Assembly (NCBI GenBank): GCA_030160035.1
Contig: BSNO01000004.1
Location: forward strand, 62,001 to 126,000
DNA: 64,000 bases
From: Rhizobium albus
Lineage (GTDB): Bacteria; Pseudomonadota; Alphaproteobacteria; Rhizobiales; Rhizobiaceae
Direction: 5' to 3'
Shown here: positions 32,004 through 41,607 of the stretch, piece by piece
Layout of the letters: each line of letters begins with the position of its first letter
How positions within the stretch are numbered: position 1 is the stretch's first letter
Position numbers and translations under genes: made by a program
The notes under the pieces: model-generated
The model's input: the letters and a program-made list of their open reading frames with translations, nothing else
Told to the model about the DNA's origin: nothing
Database searches by the model: none

Positions 32004-32031
32004 GAACGGGCGGCCGATGGGCCGCCCGTTC
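32004..32031 (-). other. Perfect 12-bp hairpin between rpsP and rimM
   Basis: Arms 32004-32015 and 32020-32031 are perfectly complementary with a 4-nt loop, in the 92-bp rpsP-rimM gap. There is no T run on the minus strand. It may be a processing site or partial terminator that lowers expression of rimM-trmD relative to rpsP. Confidence 0.7.
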
Positions 32032-32056
32032 AAAGTCCCGAAAATCAGGAAAAGTC

Positions 32057-32464
32057 TTATTCCGCAGCGGCTTCTTCAGCCGGGGCGTTCTTTGCAGCTT
32101 CAGCCTCGGCGGCCTTGGCGGCTGCTTCCTCTTCCTTCTGCTTCTTCTCGGCCAGACGCTCCTGAGCCTTCTTGCCGGGCTTCGCCTTGTCCGGGTTGTT
32201 GCGAGCATCACGCTTGGAAACGCCGGCTTCGTCCAGGAAGCGCAGCACACGGTCGGTCGGCAGGGCGCCGTTCGAGAGCCAGTGCTTGATGCGCTCTTCG
32301 TTCAGCTGAACGCGATCGCCGCTTTCCTTCGAGAGCATCGGATCCCAACGGCCGACCTTCTCGATGAAACGGCCATCGCGCGGCGAGCGCACGTCGGCGA
32401 CGACGATGTGGTAGTAGGGGCGCTTCTTGGCGCCGCCGCGGGCGAGACGAATCTTCAGTGCCAT
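32057..32464 (-). CDS. rpsP: 30S ribosomal protein S16
   Basis: A 135-aa ribosomal protein. The core ([18 protein letters not shown] to about residue 85) is standard S16. The remaining 50 residues are a Lys/Glu/Ala-rich helix-like tail, longer than in E. coli (82 aa in total) but usual in Alphaproteobacteria. The start at 32464 is fixed by family alignment; 11 upstream codons are also open. Confidence 0.96.
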   Translation of the reverse strand: MALKIRLARGGAKKRPYYHIVVADVRSPRDGRFIEKVGRWDPMLSKESGDRVQLNEERIKHWLSNGALPTDRVLRFLDEAGVSKRDARNNPDKAKPGKKAQERLAEKKQKEEEAAAKAAEAEAAKNAPAEEAAAE

Positions 32465-32530
32465 GTCAAATACTCCTTGCGATCGTGGCTGCCGCATCTG
32501 CGGCGAAGAGGTTTGGTAAAAGTCTTGGTC

Positions 32531-32869
32531 TCAGGCCGCTCCGGAGGGAGCGGAATTCTCCGTCACCGCGCCACTGGCCGAGGCGGCGATTGCCTCGTGA
32601 TGGCGGATGACCTCCTGAATGATGAAATTCAGGAATTTCTCTGCGAAATCCGGATCGAGCTCGGCATCGCGCGCGAGGCGACGCAGGCGTTCAATCTGCT
32701 GGCTCTCGCGGTTCGGATCGGAGGCCGGAAGGCCGTGTGTGGCCTTCAACACGCCGACCGCCTGGGTGCAGCGAAAGCGCTCGGCAAGCACGTGGATCAA
32801 CGCCGCATCGATGTTGTCGATGGACTTGCGCAGTCCCTTCAGCTGTTCGATCGCGCTCGGCTCGCTCAT
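32531..32869 (-). CDS. Chorismate mutase (AroQ type)
   Basis: A 112-aa all-helical chorismate mutase that makes prephenate for Phe and Tyr. Family features are LRKSIDNIDAALIHVLAERF at the N-terminus with the active-site Arg, then VLKATHGLPASDPNRE and a C-terminal helix FLNFIIQEVIRHH. The start has GGGGAG 5-6 nt upstream. A place between ffh and rpsP is usual in Rhizobiales. Confidence 0.9.
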   Translation of the reverse strand: MSEPSAIEQLKGLRKSIDNIDAALIHVLAERFRCTQAVGVLKATHGLPASDPNRESQQIERLRRLARDAELDPDFAEKFLNFIIQEVIRHHEAIAASASGAVTENSAPSGAA

Positions 32870-32879
32870 GCCACTCCCC

Positions 32880-34460
32880 TCACTTCTTCCGTCCAGGCAG
32901 GCCTGGAAGCCCGCCAAGGCCGGGCAGACGCGGGCCGCCAAGCCCAGGCAGTCCGCCGCCGCCCATTCCACCCATGCCGCCCATGCCCTTGCCGAGACCG
33001 GCTGCTTCAGCCTGCTTCTGCAGTGCTTCGAGCTGCTTCGGGTCCATCTTGGACAGATCGGGCATGCCGCCGCCCATCATGCCGCCCGGGCCCCCAAGAC
33101 CGCCGCCCATGCCGCCACCGAGGCCGCCCATCATCTTGCCGAAAAGGCCGGCCTTCTTGCCCTTGCCGCCCATGGCTTTCATCATGTCCGCCATCTGGCG
33201 GTGCATCTTGAGCAGCTTGTTGATGTCGGCGGCATTGGTGCCGGAGCCGGCGGCGATGCGCTTCTTGCGGCTGTGCTTCAGAAGATCGGGATTGGCGCGT
33301 TCGGCTGGTGTCATCGACGAGATGATCGCCTGCTGGCGACCGAAGATCTTGTCGTCGAACCCGGCGGCAGCCATCTGGTCCTTCATCTTCCCCATGCCGG
33401 GCATCATGCCCATGATGCCGCCCATGCCGCCCATCTTGGACATCTGCTTGAGCTGGTCGGACAGGTCGTTCAGGTCGAATTTGCCGGCCTTCATCCGGTC
33501 GGCCATCGCCTGGGCTTTTTCCTGGTCGATGGTTTCGGCAGCGCGCTCGACCAGCGAGACGATGTCGCCCATGCCGAGAATGCGGTCTGCAACGCGGCGG
33601 GGATGGAATTCCTCCAGCGCGTCCATCTTTTCACCGACACCGATCAGCTTGATCGGCTTGCCGGTAACGGCACGCATGGACAGCGCCGCACCACCGCGGC
33701 CATCGCCGTCCATGCGTGTCAGCACAAGGCCGGTGATGCCGACGCGCTCGTCGAAGTTGCGCGCCAGGTTGACGGCGTCCTGACCGGTCAGCGCATCGGC
33801 GACCAGCAGGATTTCATGCGGCTTGGCCTTCGTCTTGATGGTCGCCATCTCGACCATCAGCGGCTCGTCGATGTGTGTGCGGCCGGCGGTATCGAGAATG
33901 ACGACGTCATGGCCGCCGAGACGGGCCGCCTGGACTGCGCGCGACGCGATGTCGGTCGGCGACTGGCCCGGAATGATCGGCAGCGTGTCGACGCCGGTCT
34001 GCTCGCCCAGCTGCTTCAGCTGCTCCTGGGCGGCCGGACGCCGCGTGTCGAGCGACGCCATCAGGACCTTTTTCTTGTCCCGCTTGGTCAGGCGGCTGGC
34101 GATCTTGCCGGTCGTGGTCGTCTTGCCCGAGCCCTGAAGGCCGACCATCATGATCACGACAGGCGCCGGTGCATTGAGATCGAGCGTGACGCCTTCCGAG
34201 CCGAGCATGGAGACTAGCTCGTCATGCACGATCTTGACGACCATCTGGCCGGGCTTGATCGACTTGACGATCTCGGCGCCGACGGCCTTCTCACGCACCC
34301 GGTCGGTGAAGTCGCGCACCACTTCCAGCGCCACGTCGGCTTCCAGAAGCGCGCGACGCACTTCGCGCAGCGCTGCCTGCACATCCTTGTCGGACAGCGC
34401 GCCACGGCCGGTCAGGCCGTTCAGAATGGAACCCAGGCGTTCCTGGAGATTGTCGAACAT
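32880..34460 (-). CDS. ffh: Signal recognition particle protein Ffh (SRP54)
   Basis: A 526-aa GTPase that targets membrane proteins. N domain (1-95), G domain with the P-loop GLQGSGKTTT (107-116), LDTRRPAAQEQL and LDTAGRTHID, then a Met-rich M domain from about 300 that binds 4.5S RNA and signal sequences. The last 80 residues are unusually Gly/Met/Leu-rich (GGMGGMGGGG type), a common rhizobial extension. Its partner FtsY is at 38829. The 4.5S RNA was not found here. Confidence 0.97.
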   Translation of the reverse strand: MFDNLQERLGSILNGLTGRGALSDKDVQAALREVRRALLEADVALEVVRDFTDRVREKAVGAEIVKSIKPGQMVVKIVHDELVSMLGSEGVTLDLNAPAPVVIMMVGLQGSGKTTTTGKIASRLTKRDKKKVLMASLDTRRPAAQEQLKQLGEQTGVDTLPIIPGQSPTDIASRAVQAARLGGHDVVILDTAGRTHIDEPLMVEMATIKTKAKPHEILLVADALTGQDAVNLARNFDERVGITGLVLTRMDGDGRGGAALSMRAVTGKPIKLIGVGEKMDALEEFHPRRVADRILGMGDIVSLVERAAETIDQEKAQAMADRMKAGKFDLNDLSDQLKQMSKMGGMGGIMGMMPGMGKMKDQMAAAGFDDKIFGRQQAIISSMTPAERANPDLLKHSRKKRIAAGSGTNAADINKLLKMHRQMADMMKAMGGKGKKAGLFGKMMGGLGGGMGGGLGGPGGMMGGGMPDLSKMDPKQLEALQKQAEAAGLGKGMGGMGGMGGGGLPGLGGPRLPGLGGLPGLPGRKK

Positions 34461-34542
34461 GGCTCAGTCCTTCAAACCATCGAAACAGGAGAGTCTCGAA
34501 GGTCGTTATGTCCGCACCCGAATGCAAGCCAAAGCACGAAAG

Positions 34543-34571
34543 CACCCGAGGGCGCATCGCGCTGTCGGGTG
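34543..34571 (-). promoter_or_regulatory. Hairpin in the ffh leader
   Basis: Arms CACCCGA and TCGGGTG (7 bp) about 85 bp before the ffh start, with a small GCGC/GCGC inner pairing. TATAAAG lies about 30 bp upstream on the minus strand and may be a -10 element. Function unknown. Confidence 0.35.
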
Positions 34572-34716
34572 TTGACCTCCGGGCTCTCTTTATACCTTGA
34601 CGGGGCCCGGTCGGCGGCTTCGAAGCTTACGCTCGTCGCATGGAATTGGCCCGCTTCAACAGGATATGCTTCCGAAAGTCAAGCGCAGGCGGCTTGCCCC
34701 CTCCAGAGCGCCGGCT

Positions 34717-35244
34717 TCAACCGTCCACGAGCGCGCTCTTCGGCGCGTCGTCACGGTTCAGCCGAGTGGGCACCTCGTCCCGCGTCAGCGTGTCGGCCGC
34801 GGCAGCCTCATAGGCGGCGGCGACGCGCGCCATGACACGCAACGCAACGATGACCTCGGTGATGTTGATGTCGCCGAGCCGCTGGCGCAGCAAGGCCATC
34901 TCGCGATGGTGGACCGTCTCGAACAGCCGCTCGCCCTTTTCCGTCAGCTTGCAGAGATAGGCGCGGCTCTGCCGGCTCGAACGCCGGCGCTCGACCATGC
35001 CGAGCGTGATCAGGTCTGTCATCGTGCGCTGCACGAATTGCCGTTTCATGCCCAGCATGCGCGTTGCGGTGGGTACCGTGATCGGCCCGCAGCCATGCAG
35101 CACTTCCATCACGTCGCGCTGCGCGACCGAAATGCCGGTGCCTTCCAGTTGCGCTTCGAGGGTGCGCTGGATGTTGAGATGAACCGGCCGGATGAGCCTG
35201 ATGACCTGATAAAGCCGGTCTTGCTTGTCGAAGCGTGTTTGCAT
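34717..35244 (-). CDS. MarR family transcriptional regulator
   Basis: A 175-aa winged-helix repressor. The DNA-binding core includes VPTATRMLGMKRQFVQRTM as recognition helix region, followed by the wing LVERRRSSRQSRAYLCKLTEKG-like segment. The first helices form the dimer interface. The ligand is unknown. It stands alone; the divergent gene at 35378, 133 bp away, is a plausible target. Confidence 0.88.
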   Translation of the reverse strand: MQTRFDKQDRLYQVIRLIRPVHLNIQRTLEAQLEGTGISVAQRDVMEVLHGCGPITVPTATRMLGMKRQFVQRTMTDLITLGMVERRRSSRQSRAYLCKLTEKGERLFETVHHREMALLRQRLGDINITEVIVALRVMARVAAAYEAAAADTLTRDEVPTRLNRDDAPKSALVDG

Positions 35245-35377
35245 GGCAAATCAAACTAGCAACGGCGTTGCACTGGGACAACTGCACCTTAGGAGGTGCT
35301 CATAAACTTCCCGTGAACTGGACGGTCGTTCCGGCGCAGCCGTCGACGCGGCCCATGCCGTCCCTTATATCGGCGCC

Positions 35378-36457
35378 ATGAAACGTCGACATTTTCTCTC
35401 ACTTGCAGGATTGGGTGCCATGGCAGCTGGCTTCGGCCTGTTCGGCGTGCGGCGCGCCTCGGCCAATCCCTATTACGATGGCCCCGTCAGCGATCATTTC
35501 GACGGAACGTACTTCTTCAATCCGGGTGGTCGGGAGCCGGGGTCCTTCCTCGACCTCCTGAAATGGCAGCTCGGCGAGACGAAGACGCCCTGGCCCGAGA
35601 CCTTCGACAGCCCCTTCCCGCCTGCCCGGCCGGATGAGCGCGTTGGTGGTAGAGACCTTCGCATCACCATGGTCGGCCATGCGACGATGCTGATCCAGAC
35701 CGCGGGCCTCAACATCCTCACCGACCCCGTCTGGTCTGAACGCGCAAGTCCCGTCTCCTTCGCCGGCCCGCGCCGCATCAATCAGCCGGGGATCGCGCTG
35801 GATGCGCTGCCGCCGATCGATGTGATTTTGTTGTCGCACAATCACTACGACCATCTCGATCTCGATACGCTCGCAGCCCTTCACGCCGCCCATCGACCCC
35901 TGATCGTCACACCGCTCGGCAATGATGTGATCGTGCGCGAACGCGTGGCCGATGCGTGGATCGCGGTTCACGACTGGGGAGAAGGCGTCGAGGTCGCGCC
36001 GGGCATCAGTGTTCGCCTGGAGCCGGCACACCATTGGTCGGCACGCGGTACGCGCGACCGCCGCATGGCGCTTTGGGCCGCCTTCGTCGTGGAGACGCCG
36101 GGCGGGCGTATCTACCATATCGGCGATACCGGCTTTCATTCCGGCATCAATTACCGCGCGGCAGCGGAAAAATACGGCGGCTTCCGCCTCGCCATCCTGC
36201 CCTTCGGCGCCTATGAGCCGCGCTGGTTCATGCAGGGCCAGCACCAGAATCCGGAAGAAGCGGTGGAAGGCATGCTGCTTTCCCGTTCCGCGCATGTCGC
36301 CGGCCACCATTGGGGCACCTTCCGGCTCACCAATGAAGGCATCGACGATCCGGTGACGGCGCTCCATGCGGCACTCGACGGACGGTCGATCGCGCGCGAG
36401 CGGTTCCGCCCGATGCGGCCCGGCGAAGTGTGGGACGTCCCCGCAGAACAGGCTTGA
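35378..36457 (+). CDS. MBL-fold metallo-hydrolase, Tat-exported
   Basis: A 359-aa protein with a twin-arginine signal (RRHFL at residues 3-7, hydrophobic to about 22) and an MBL-fold domain like NAPE-PLD and UlaG. The metal motif is SHNHYDHLD (H154, H156, D158, H159). [12 protein letters not shown] holds the bridging Asp and GHHWGTF the last His. Two zinc ions are expected. Substrate unknown; a phosphodiesterase or lactonase is possible. It is divergent from the MarR regulator. Confidence 0.87.
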   Translation: MKRRHFLSLAGLGAMAAGFGLFGVRRASANPYYDGPVSDHFDGTYFFNPGGREPGSFLDLLKWQLGETKTPWPETFDSPFPPARPDERVGGRDLRITMVGHATMLIQTAGLNILTDPVWSERASPVSFAGPRRINQPGIALDALPPIDVILLSHNHYDHLDLDTLAALHAAHRPLIVTPLGNDVIVRERVADAWIAVHDWGEGVEVAPGISVRLEPAHHWSARGTRDRRMALWAAFVVETPGGRIYHIGDTGFHSGINYRAAAEKYGGFRLAILPFGAYEPRWFMQGQHQNPEEAVEGMLLSRSAHVAGHHWGTFRLTNEGIDDPVTALHAALDGRSIARERFRPMRPGEVWDVPAEQA

Positions 36458-36527
36458 GCCCCGCGCACTGGTAATCTCAAGCCGTTTCGGCCATATAAGC
36501 CGGCAAGTGACAGGGCTTGATGAGACG

Positions 36528-37418
36528 ATGAACGCCGGCGTTCCCTTCGCCAAGATGAATGGACTGGGCAACCAGATCCTCGTGGTCGACATGCGCGGCC
36601 GCGACGATCGGGTATCGCCCGAGGCCGCCATCGCGCTCGCGGCCGATCCAGCAACGCGGTTCGATCAGATCATGGCGATCCATGATCCCAAGCGCGACCT
36701 GACCGACGCCTATGTGCGCATCCTCAATTGCGATGGTTCCGAAGCACAGGCCTGCGGCAACGGCATGCGCTGCGTCGTCCAGGCACTCGCCGCCGAAACC
36801 GGCAAGTCGCTGTTCACCTTCCAGACCATCGCCGGCATCCTGACGGCGCAGGAGCACGAGGACGGGCTGATCTCCGTCGACATGGGCGAGCCGATCTTCG
36901 ACTGGCAGAAGATCCCGCTCTCGGAGGAATTTCGCGATACGCGCATGATCGAGCTGCAGATCGGCCCGATCGACGCGCCGGTCCTGCATTCGCCTTCGGT
37001 CGCTTCCATGGGCAACCCCCATGCAATCTTCTGGGTCGACGACGACGTCTGGGGCTATGAGCTCGATCGCTTCGGCCCGATCCTCGAGCATCATCCGCTG
37101 TTTCCGGAACGCGCCAACATCTCCATTGCGCAGGTGACTTCGCGCAGCGAGATGACGCTCCGTACCTGGGAACGTGGCGCCGGGCTGACGCGCGCCTGCG
37201 GCTCCGCCGCCTGTGCGGCTGCCGTTTCAGCCATCCGCAAGCGCATGACCGACCGGACCGTGACCGTGCATGTCCCCGGCGGCCCGCTCGTGATCGAGTG
37301 GCTGCAAAACAACCATGTGATGATGACCGGCCCGGCTGAGTGGGAATTCTCCGGAACGCTCGATCCCAGGACCGGCGCATTCACCCGAGACGCCGAGCAG
37401 AGCGAGGCCGCGCAATGA
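36528..37418 (+). CDS. dapF: Diaminopimelate epimerase
   Basis: A 296-aa cofactor-free epimerase that converts LL- to meso-diaminopimelate for lysine and cell wall. The two catalytic cysteines are C76 in ACGNGMRCV and C224 in [20 protein letters not shown] is the usual N-terminal block. ATG at 36528 fits the family; the open frame extends upstream into the MBL gene. Its last codon overlaps mtaB by 4 bp (ATGA). Confidence 0.95.
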   Translation: MNAGVPFAKMNGLGNQILVVDMRGRDDRVSPEAAIALAADPATRFDQIMAIHDPKRDLTDAYVRILNCDGSEAQACGNGMRCVVQALAAETGKSLFTFQTIAGILTAQEHEDGLISVDMGEPIFDWQKIPLSEEFRDTRMIELQIGPIDAPVLHSPSVASMGNPHAIFWVDDDVWGYELDRFGPILEHHPLFPERANISIAQVTSRSEMTLRTWERGAGLTRACGSAACAAAVSAIRKRMTDRTVTVHVPGGPLVIEWLQNNHVMMTGPAEWEFSGTLDPRTGAFTRDAEQSEAAQ

Positions 37419-38695
37419 GCGGCGTCGACATCCTCACCTTCGGTTGCCGGCTGAATACCTACGAGTCCGAGATCATGCGGCGTGAGGCCGAGGCGGCCGG
37501 CCTCAACAACGCCGTGCTCGTCAACACCTGCGCGGTGACCGCCGAAGCCGTGCGCCAGGCCAAGCAGGCGATCCGCAAGGCACGGCGTGACAATCCCCAT
37601 GCCCGCATCATCGTGACGGGCTGCGCCGCCCAGACCGAGGCCGCAACCTTCGCCGGCATGGATGAAGTCGACGTGGTTCTCGGCAACGAGGAGAAGCTGA
37701 AGGCGGCGAGCTACCGCAAGCTGCCGGATTTTGGCGTTTCGGCCGAGGCGAAAGTCCGCGTCAACGACATCATGGCCGTGAAGGAAACCGCGCCGCAGAT
37801 GGTCGATGCCATCGAAGGTCGCGCCCGTGCCTTCGTCCAGGTGCAGAATGGCTGCGACCACCGCTGCACCTTCTGCATCATCCCCTATGGCCGCGGCAAC
37901 TCGCGCTCGGTGCCGATGGGCGCCGTCGTCGACCAGGTCCGCCGGCTTGTCGAAAACGGCTATATCGAAATGGTGATCACCGGCGTCGATGCAACGAGCT
38001 ATGGCGCCGACCTGCCGGGCCAGCCCTCGCTCGGCAAGCTGGTGCGCACCATTCTCGCCCAGGTGCCGGAACTCGCCCGGATCCGCCTGTCCTCCATCGA
38101 CAGCATCGAGGCTGACGAGCATCTGATGCAGCTCATTGCTGACGAGCCGCGCTTCATGCCGCATCTGCATCTTTCCCTGCAGCACGGCGACGACATGATC
38201 CTGAAGCGGATGAAGCGGCGCCATTTGCGCGACGATGCCATCCGGTTCTGCGAGGACGTTCGCCGACTGCGCCCCGACATCGCCTTTGGCGCGGACATCA
38301 TTGCCGGCTTTCCGACCGAGACCGAGGAGATGTTTCAAAACGCGCTGTCGATCGTCGACGCCTGCGGCCTCTCCCATCTCCACGTGTTTCCCTATAGCCC
38401 GCGTGAAGGTACACCGGCCGCCCGCATGCCACAGCTTGACCGGTCGCTGATCAAGGAGCGCGCCCGCCGGCTTCGCGCCAAGGGTGACGAGGCCCACCAC
38501 GCTCATTTGACGTCGCTCGTCGGCACGCGGCAGACGCTGCTGATCGAAAAGCCCGGCATCGGCCGCACCGAAAACTTCGCGCTAACATCCTTCTCCGAGC
38601 ATCTCGGTGAATCGGGAACGTTGATCGGCGTTGATATCGTCGGCCATGATGAGGGCATGCTGCGCGCCGAAAACCGATGCCGCTCGGCAGCCTGA
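37415..38695 (+). CDS. mtaB: tRNA t6A37 methylthiotransferase MtaB
   Basis: A 426-aa radical SAM enzyme that converts t6A37 to ms2t6A. Cluster ligands of the N-terminal UPF0004 domain are C11, C39 and C70; the radical SAM cluster is CDHRCTFC (C147, C151, C154). FPTETEEMF and the C-terminal TRAM-like part complete it. Its start overlaps the dapF stop, so the two genes are translationally coupled. A 48-bp repeat lies 14 bp after the stop. Confidence 0.93.
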   Translation: MSGVDILTFGCRLNTYESEIMRREAEAAGLNNAVLVNTCAVTAEAVRQAKQAIRKARRDNPHARIIVTGCAAQTEAATFAGMDEVDVVLGNEEKLKAASYRKLPDFGVSAEAKVRVNDIMAVKETAPQMVDAIEGRARAFVQVQNGCDHRCTFCIIPYGRGNSRSVPMGAVVDQVRRLVENGYIEMVITGVDATSYGADLPGQPSLGKLVRTILAQVPELARIRLSSIDSIEADEHLMQLIADEPRFMPHLHLSLQHGDDMILKRMKRRHLRDDAIRFCEDVRRLRPDIAFGADIIAGFPTETEEMFQNALSIVDACGLSHLHVFPYSPREGTPAARMPQLDRSLIKERARRLRAKGDEAHHAHLTSLVGTRQTLLIEKPGIGRTENFALTSFSEHLGESGTLIGVDIVGHDEGMLRAENRCRSAA

Positions 38696-38709
38696 CCTCC
38701 GAACCCCAG

Positions 38710-38757
38710 GAGCGTCTCCAGGAGAAGTGGGCACCGGTTCACCGTTCGGAAACGCGA
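38710..38757 (+). repeat. Dispersed 48-bp repeat, copy 2
   Basis: Matches 1694-1741 at 44 of 48 positions, same orientation. It occupies the mtaB-ftsY gap, 72 bp before the ftsY start. Confidence 0.8.
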
Positions 38758-38828
38758 CAAACCCAAACCCAGAGCAATCGAGCGGTTCGAGAAAAGCGAA
38801 ATTGCTCTGCGGGACTGAAAGACAGATT

Positions 38829-40259
38829 ATGGCCTTAGGCTTCGTGAAACGCATGTTCTCCTTCGGTCGAACGAAGGAAGAGGAAAAGCCGGATGGAGCG
38901 GCGACGCTTCCGGAAACGCTTGCTCCGCTCGCTTCGACCGAGGAACCCGCAGCACCGAAAGCGATCCCTGCGGCAGAAAGCGTGGCGGCAGTTACCCTGA
39001 TCCGCCCCGAGCCTGTTGAAGCACCCGTGACACCTGTGATCGACGGAGCGCCCGCTTTCACACCCGAAACACTGCCGACGGAAGCGACGGCAGAGCCGGT
39101 CGAGACGCCTGAGCCGATTATCGAGACTGTCGAGACGGCAGGCGAGGCATCGCTCGATCTGGACGCAGCCGAGCCGGAAGACACTGCGGCATTGACATCC
39201 TTAGCCGACGAATCGACAGCGATCGACGCTGACGTCGATCCTGATCCGGCTCCGTTGCCGACCATGGAAGGTGGCATCCGCATTTCCCGCGGCTCGGCAC
39301 CATCAACGGAACTGACCGACATCGCGCCGCCGCAGAAATTGTCCTGGTTCCAGCGCCTGCGCCAGGGCCTCTCGCGCACCTCCGCGCAGCTGACCGACCA
39401 GATCACCTCGATCTTCACCAAGCGCAAGCTGGACGAGGACACGCTGCAGGATCTGGAGGACGTCCTGATCCGGGCCGATCTCGGCATAGAGACCGCGATG
39501 CGCGTCACCGACACACTCGCCTCCGGCCGCTACGGCAAGAGCGTCGATTCCGCCGATGTCGCGAAGATCATGGCGAGCGAGATCGAGAAGGTGCTGGCGC
39601 CCGTCGCGCGGCCGCTCGAACTCAATCTCGACCACAAGCCGCATGTCATCCTCGTCGTCGGCGTCAACGGCACAGGCAAGACGACCACGATCGGCAAGCT
39701 CGCCGCCAAGCTGACGCGCGGCGGCCTGAAGGTGACACTCGCCGCCGGTGACACATTCCGCGCGGCAGCCATCGAGCAGTTGAAGATCTGGGGCGAGCGC
39801 ACCGGCTCCACCGTGATTTCCTCCAAGCTCGGCGCCGATGCGGCCGGCCTTGCTTATGATGCCTTCGAGAAGGCGAAGGCCAATGGCTCCGACGTCGTCA
39901 TCGTCGATACGGCCGGCCGCCTGCAGAACAAGGCGGAGCTGATGGCGGAACTGGAAAAGGTCGTACGCGTGCTCGGCAAGCTCGATCCGGAAGCCCCGCA
40001 CACCGTGCTGCAAACGCTCGACGCGACGACCGGCCAGAATGCGCTGAACCAGGTCGAAATCTTCAGGAACGTCGCCGGCGTGAACGGTCTTGTGATGACA
40101 AAGCTCGACGGGTCGGCCCGCGGCGGCATCCTCGTCGCCATTGCGGCCAAGCACAAATTGCCGGTGTATTTCATCGGCGTTGGCGAAGGCATCGACGATC
40201 TGGAGCCCTTCGAAGCGCGGGAATTCGCCGCGGCGATTGCCGGAACGCCGCTGAAATAG
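38829..40259 (+). CDS. ftsY: Signal recognition particle receptor FtsY
   Basis: A 476-aa GTPase that docks the SRP-ribosome complex at the membrane. The first 155 residues are an acidic Glu/Pro/Thr-rich A domain. The N and G domains follow, with P-loop GVNGTGKTTTIGKLA, GDTFRAAAIEQL and DTAGRLQNK. The start MALGFVKRMFSF is amphipathic, as expected for membrane contact. The open frame continues 66 codons upstream through the repeat, which rules that part out. Partner of Ffh at 32880. Confidence 0.96.
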   Translation: MALGFVKRMFSFGRTKEEEKPDGAATLPETLAPLASTEEPAAPKAIPAAESVAAVTLIRPEPVEAPVTPVIDGAPAFTPETLPTEATAEPVETPEPIIETVETAGEASLDLDAAEPEDTAALTSLADESTAIDADVDPDPAPLPTMEGGIRISRGSAPSTELTDIAPPQKLSWFQRLRQGLSRTSAQLTDQITSIFTKRKLDEDTLQDLEDVLIRADLGIETAMRVTDTLASGRYGKSVDSADVAKIMASEIEKVLAPVARPLELNLDHKPHVILVVGVNGTGKTTTIGKLAAKLTRGGLKVTLAAGDTFRAAAIEQLKIWGERTGSTVISSKLGADAAGLAYDAFEKAKANGSDVVIVDTAGRLQNKAELMAELEKVVRVLGKLDPEAPHTVLQTLDATTGQNALNQVEIFRNVAGVNGLVMTKLDGSARGGILVAIAAKHKLPVYFIGVGEGIDDLEPFEAREFAAAIAGTPLK

Positions 40260-40332
40260 AGTGCTTTCGTGCCATCACTTCAGCATCATGACGCTGTAGA
40301 CGATGACGGGCATCAGGAATGAAGAGGACTGC

Positions 40333-41010
40333 ATGAGCGTCGAACCGATCGAACCCGTGGCACCGGCCAAGAAGGCCGAACCGCATGCGCTCCTCAAGCT
40401 CGTGCTCGAGCTTGGCCCGCTGCTCGTCTTCTTCTTCGCCAATTCGCGCGGCGAGTGGCTGGCCTCCACATTCCCGATGCTGGCCGATCTCGGCGACCCG
40501 ATCTTCATCGCGACCGGGCTCTTCATGGTCGCGACAGCCATCTCGCTCACCGTATCATGGCTGTTGCTGCGCACAGTGCCGATGATGCCACTGATCTCCG
40601 GCGTCGTCGTCTTCATCTTCGGCGCGCTGACGCTCTATCTGCAGAACGAAACCTTCATCAAGATGAAGCCGACCATCGTGAACACGATGTTCGGAGCAAT
40701 CCTGCTCGGCGGTCTTTACTTCGGTAAATCCCTGCTCGGCTATGTCTTCGACAGCGCCTTCAAGCTCGACAGCGAAGGCTGGCGCAAGCTCACGCTTCGC
40801 TGGGGCGTGTTTTTCCTGTTCCTCGCCGTATTGAACGAGGTGGTCTGGCGCGCATTTTCGACCGACTTCTGGGTGGCATTCAAGGTTTGGGGAACGATGC
40901 CGATCACCATCGCCTTCACGATGGCCCAGATGCCGCTGATCATGCGTCATTCGCTGGAGCCGAAGGACCAGACGGTCGAAAAGGCCATGGAGAAGCCGAC
41001 GGAGGGGTGA
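40333..41010 (+). CDS. Septation protein A (YciB/IspZ family)
   Basis: A 225-aa inner-membrane protein with five to six membrane segments. The opening [16 protein letters not shown] is the family signature, and [18 protein letters not shown] is also conserved. E. coli YciB takes part in cell-envelope integrity and septation. The start has AGAGGA 6 nt upstream. It is 73 bp after ftsY, an order usual in Rhizobiales. Confidence 0.92.
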   Translation: MSVEPIEPVAPAKKAEPHALLKLVLELGPLLVFFFANSRGEWLASTFPMLADLGDPIFIATGLFMVATAISLTVSWLLLRTVPMMPLISGVVVFIFGALTLYLQNETFIKMKPTIVNTMFGAILLGGLYFGKSLLGYVFDSAFKLDSEGWRKLTLRWGVFFLFLAVLNEVVWRAFSTDFWVAFKVWGTMPITIAFTMAQMPLIMRHSLEPKDQTVEKAMEKPTEG

Positions 41011-41070
41011 GCGGGTTGAAGCCGCCCTTGTTCCGATCTAACTTTGATTATCTCAACTCGGAATTCTTCC

Positions 41071-41304
41071 ATGGCGGTATCGCTCGGCAAACATTTCGAT
41101 GGTTTCGTCGAAGCCCAGTTGGCATCTGGTCGGTACCGGTCGCCGGACGATGTTCTTCGTGACGGACTTCGCCTGCTCGAGCAGCATGAAGCGAAGGTGA
41201 AAGCGCTCGAGGATGCTTTGATCGAAGGCGAGAACTCAGGGCCGCCCGAAGTTTTTGACTTCGATGATTTCATCGCCGGCAAGACCTCTCCGTACACTCG
41301 TTGA
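41071..41304 (+). CDS. ParD/CopG family type II antitoxin
   Basis: A 77-aa antitoxin. The ribbon-helix-helix part (MAVSLGKHFDGFVEAQLASGR, then YRSPDDVLRDGLRLLE) binds DNA; the acidic C-terminus (ENSGPPEVFDFDDFIAGK) should wrap the toxin. The stop overlaps a TTG that begins the parE reading frame, so the toxin would be translationally coupled. Its toxin gene is interrupted, so the antitoxin may now be free-standing. Confidence 0.85.
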   Translation: MAVSLGKHFDGFVEAQLASGRYRSPDDVLRDGLRLLEQHEAKVKALEDALIEGENSGPPEVFDFDDFIAGKTSPYTR

Positions 41305-41591
41305 GGTCCATTCAATTCTCCCCAGCCGCCAAGCGCGACCTCGACAGCATCTGGCACTATATCGAGGAGCGCTGAGGCACCAGCCAGGCAGTCACGTATG
41401 TTCAGTTGCTGCGTGATGGCTGTTTTTCGGTGGCGTCGGGTCAGCAGATGACAAGGCCAGTCGACATCCGGGAGGGCTACCGCAAGACGAATGTTGGATC
41501 GCACGTGATCTTTTTTCGGGAGAGCAACGAGGTATACCTCATCGTCCTACGCATCCTGCATCAGCGGATGGATGTGAACCGCCATCTCTGA
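41301..41591 (+). pseudogene. parE toxin frame with an in-frame TGA
   Basis: From the TTG at 41301, 24 codons give a ParE N-terminus (SPAAKRDLDSIWHYIEER), then TGA at 41373-41375, then 71 codons in the same frame to TGA at 41589. The second part holds GYRKTNVGSHVIFF and ILHQRMDVNRHL, the C-terminal half of a ParE/RelE-fold gyrase toxin. In homologues the stop position is a Trp in ERWG, so one G-to-A change explains it. The total of 95 codons is a normal ParE length and there is no frameshift. Confidence 0.85.
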
Positions 41592-41607
41592 GACTGTGAA
41601 CCGGGGC

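Noticed and set aside
32619-34217. A 532-codon open frame opposite ffh
   Set aside because: Antisense shadow; His/Ala-rich product with no recognisable family.
34597-35259. 220-codon plus-strand frame opposite the MarR gene
   Set aside because: Antisense to a clear winged-helix regulator.
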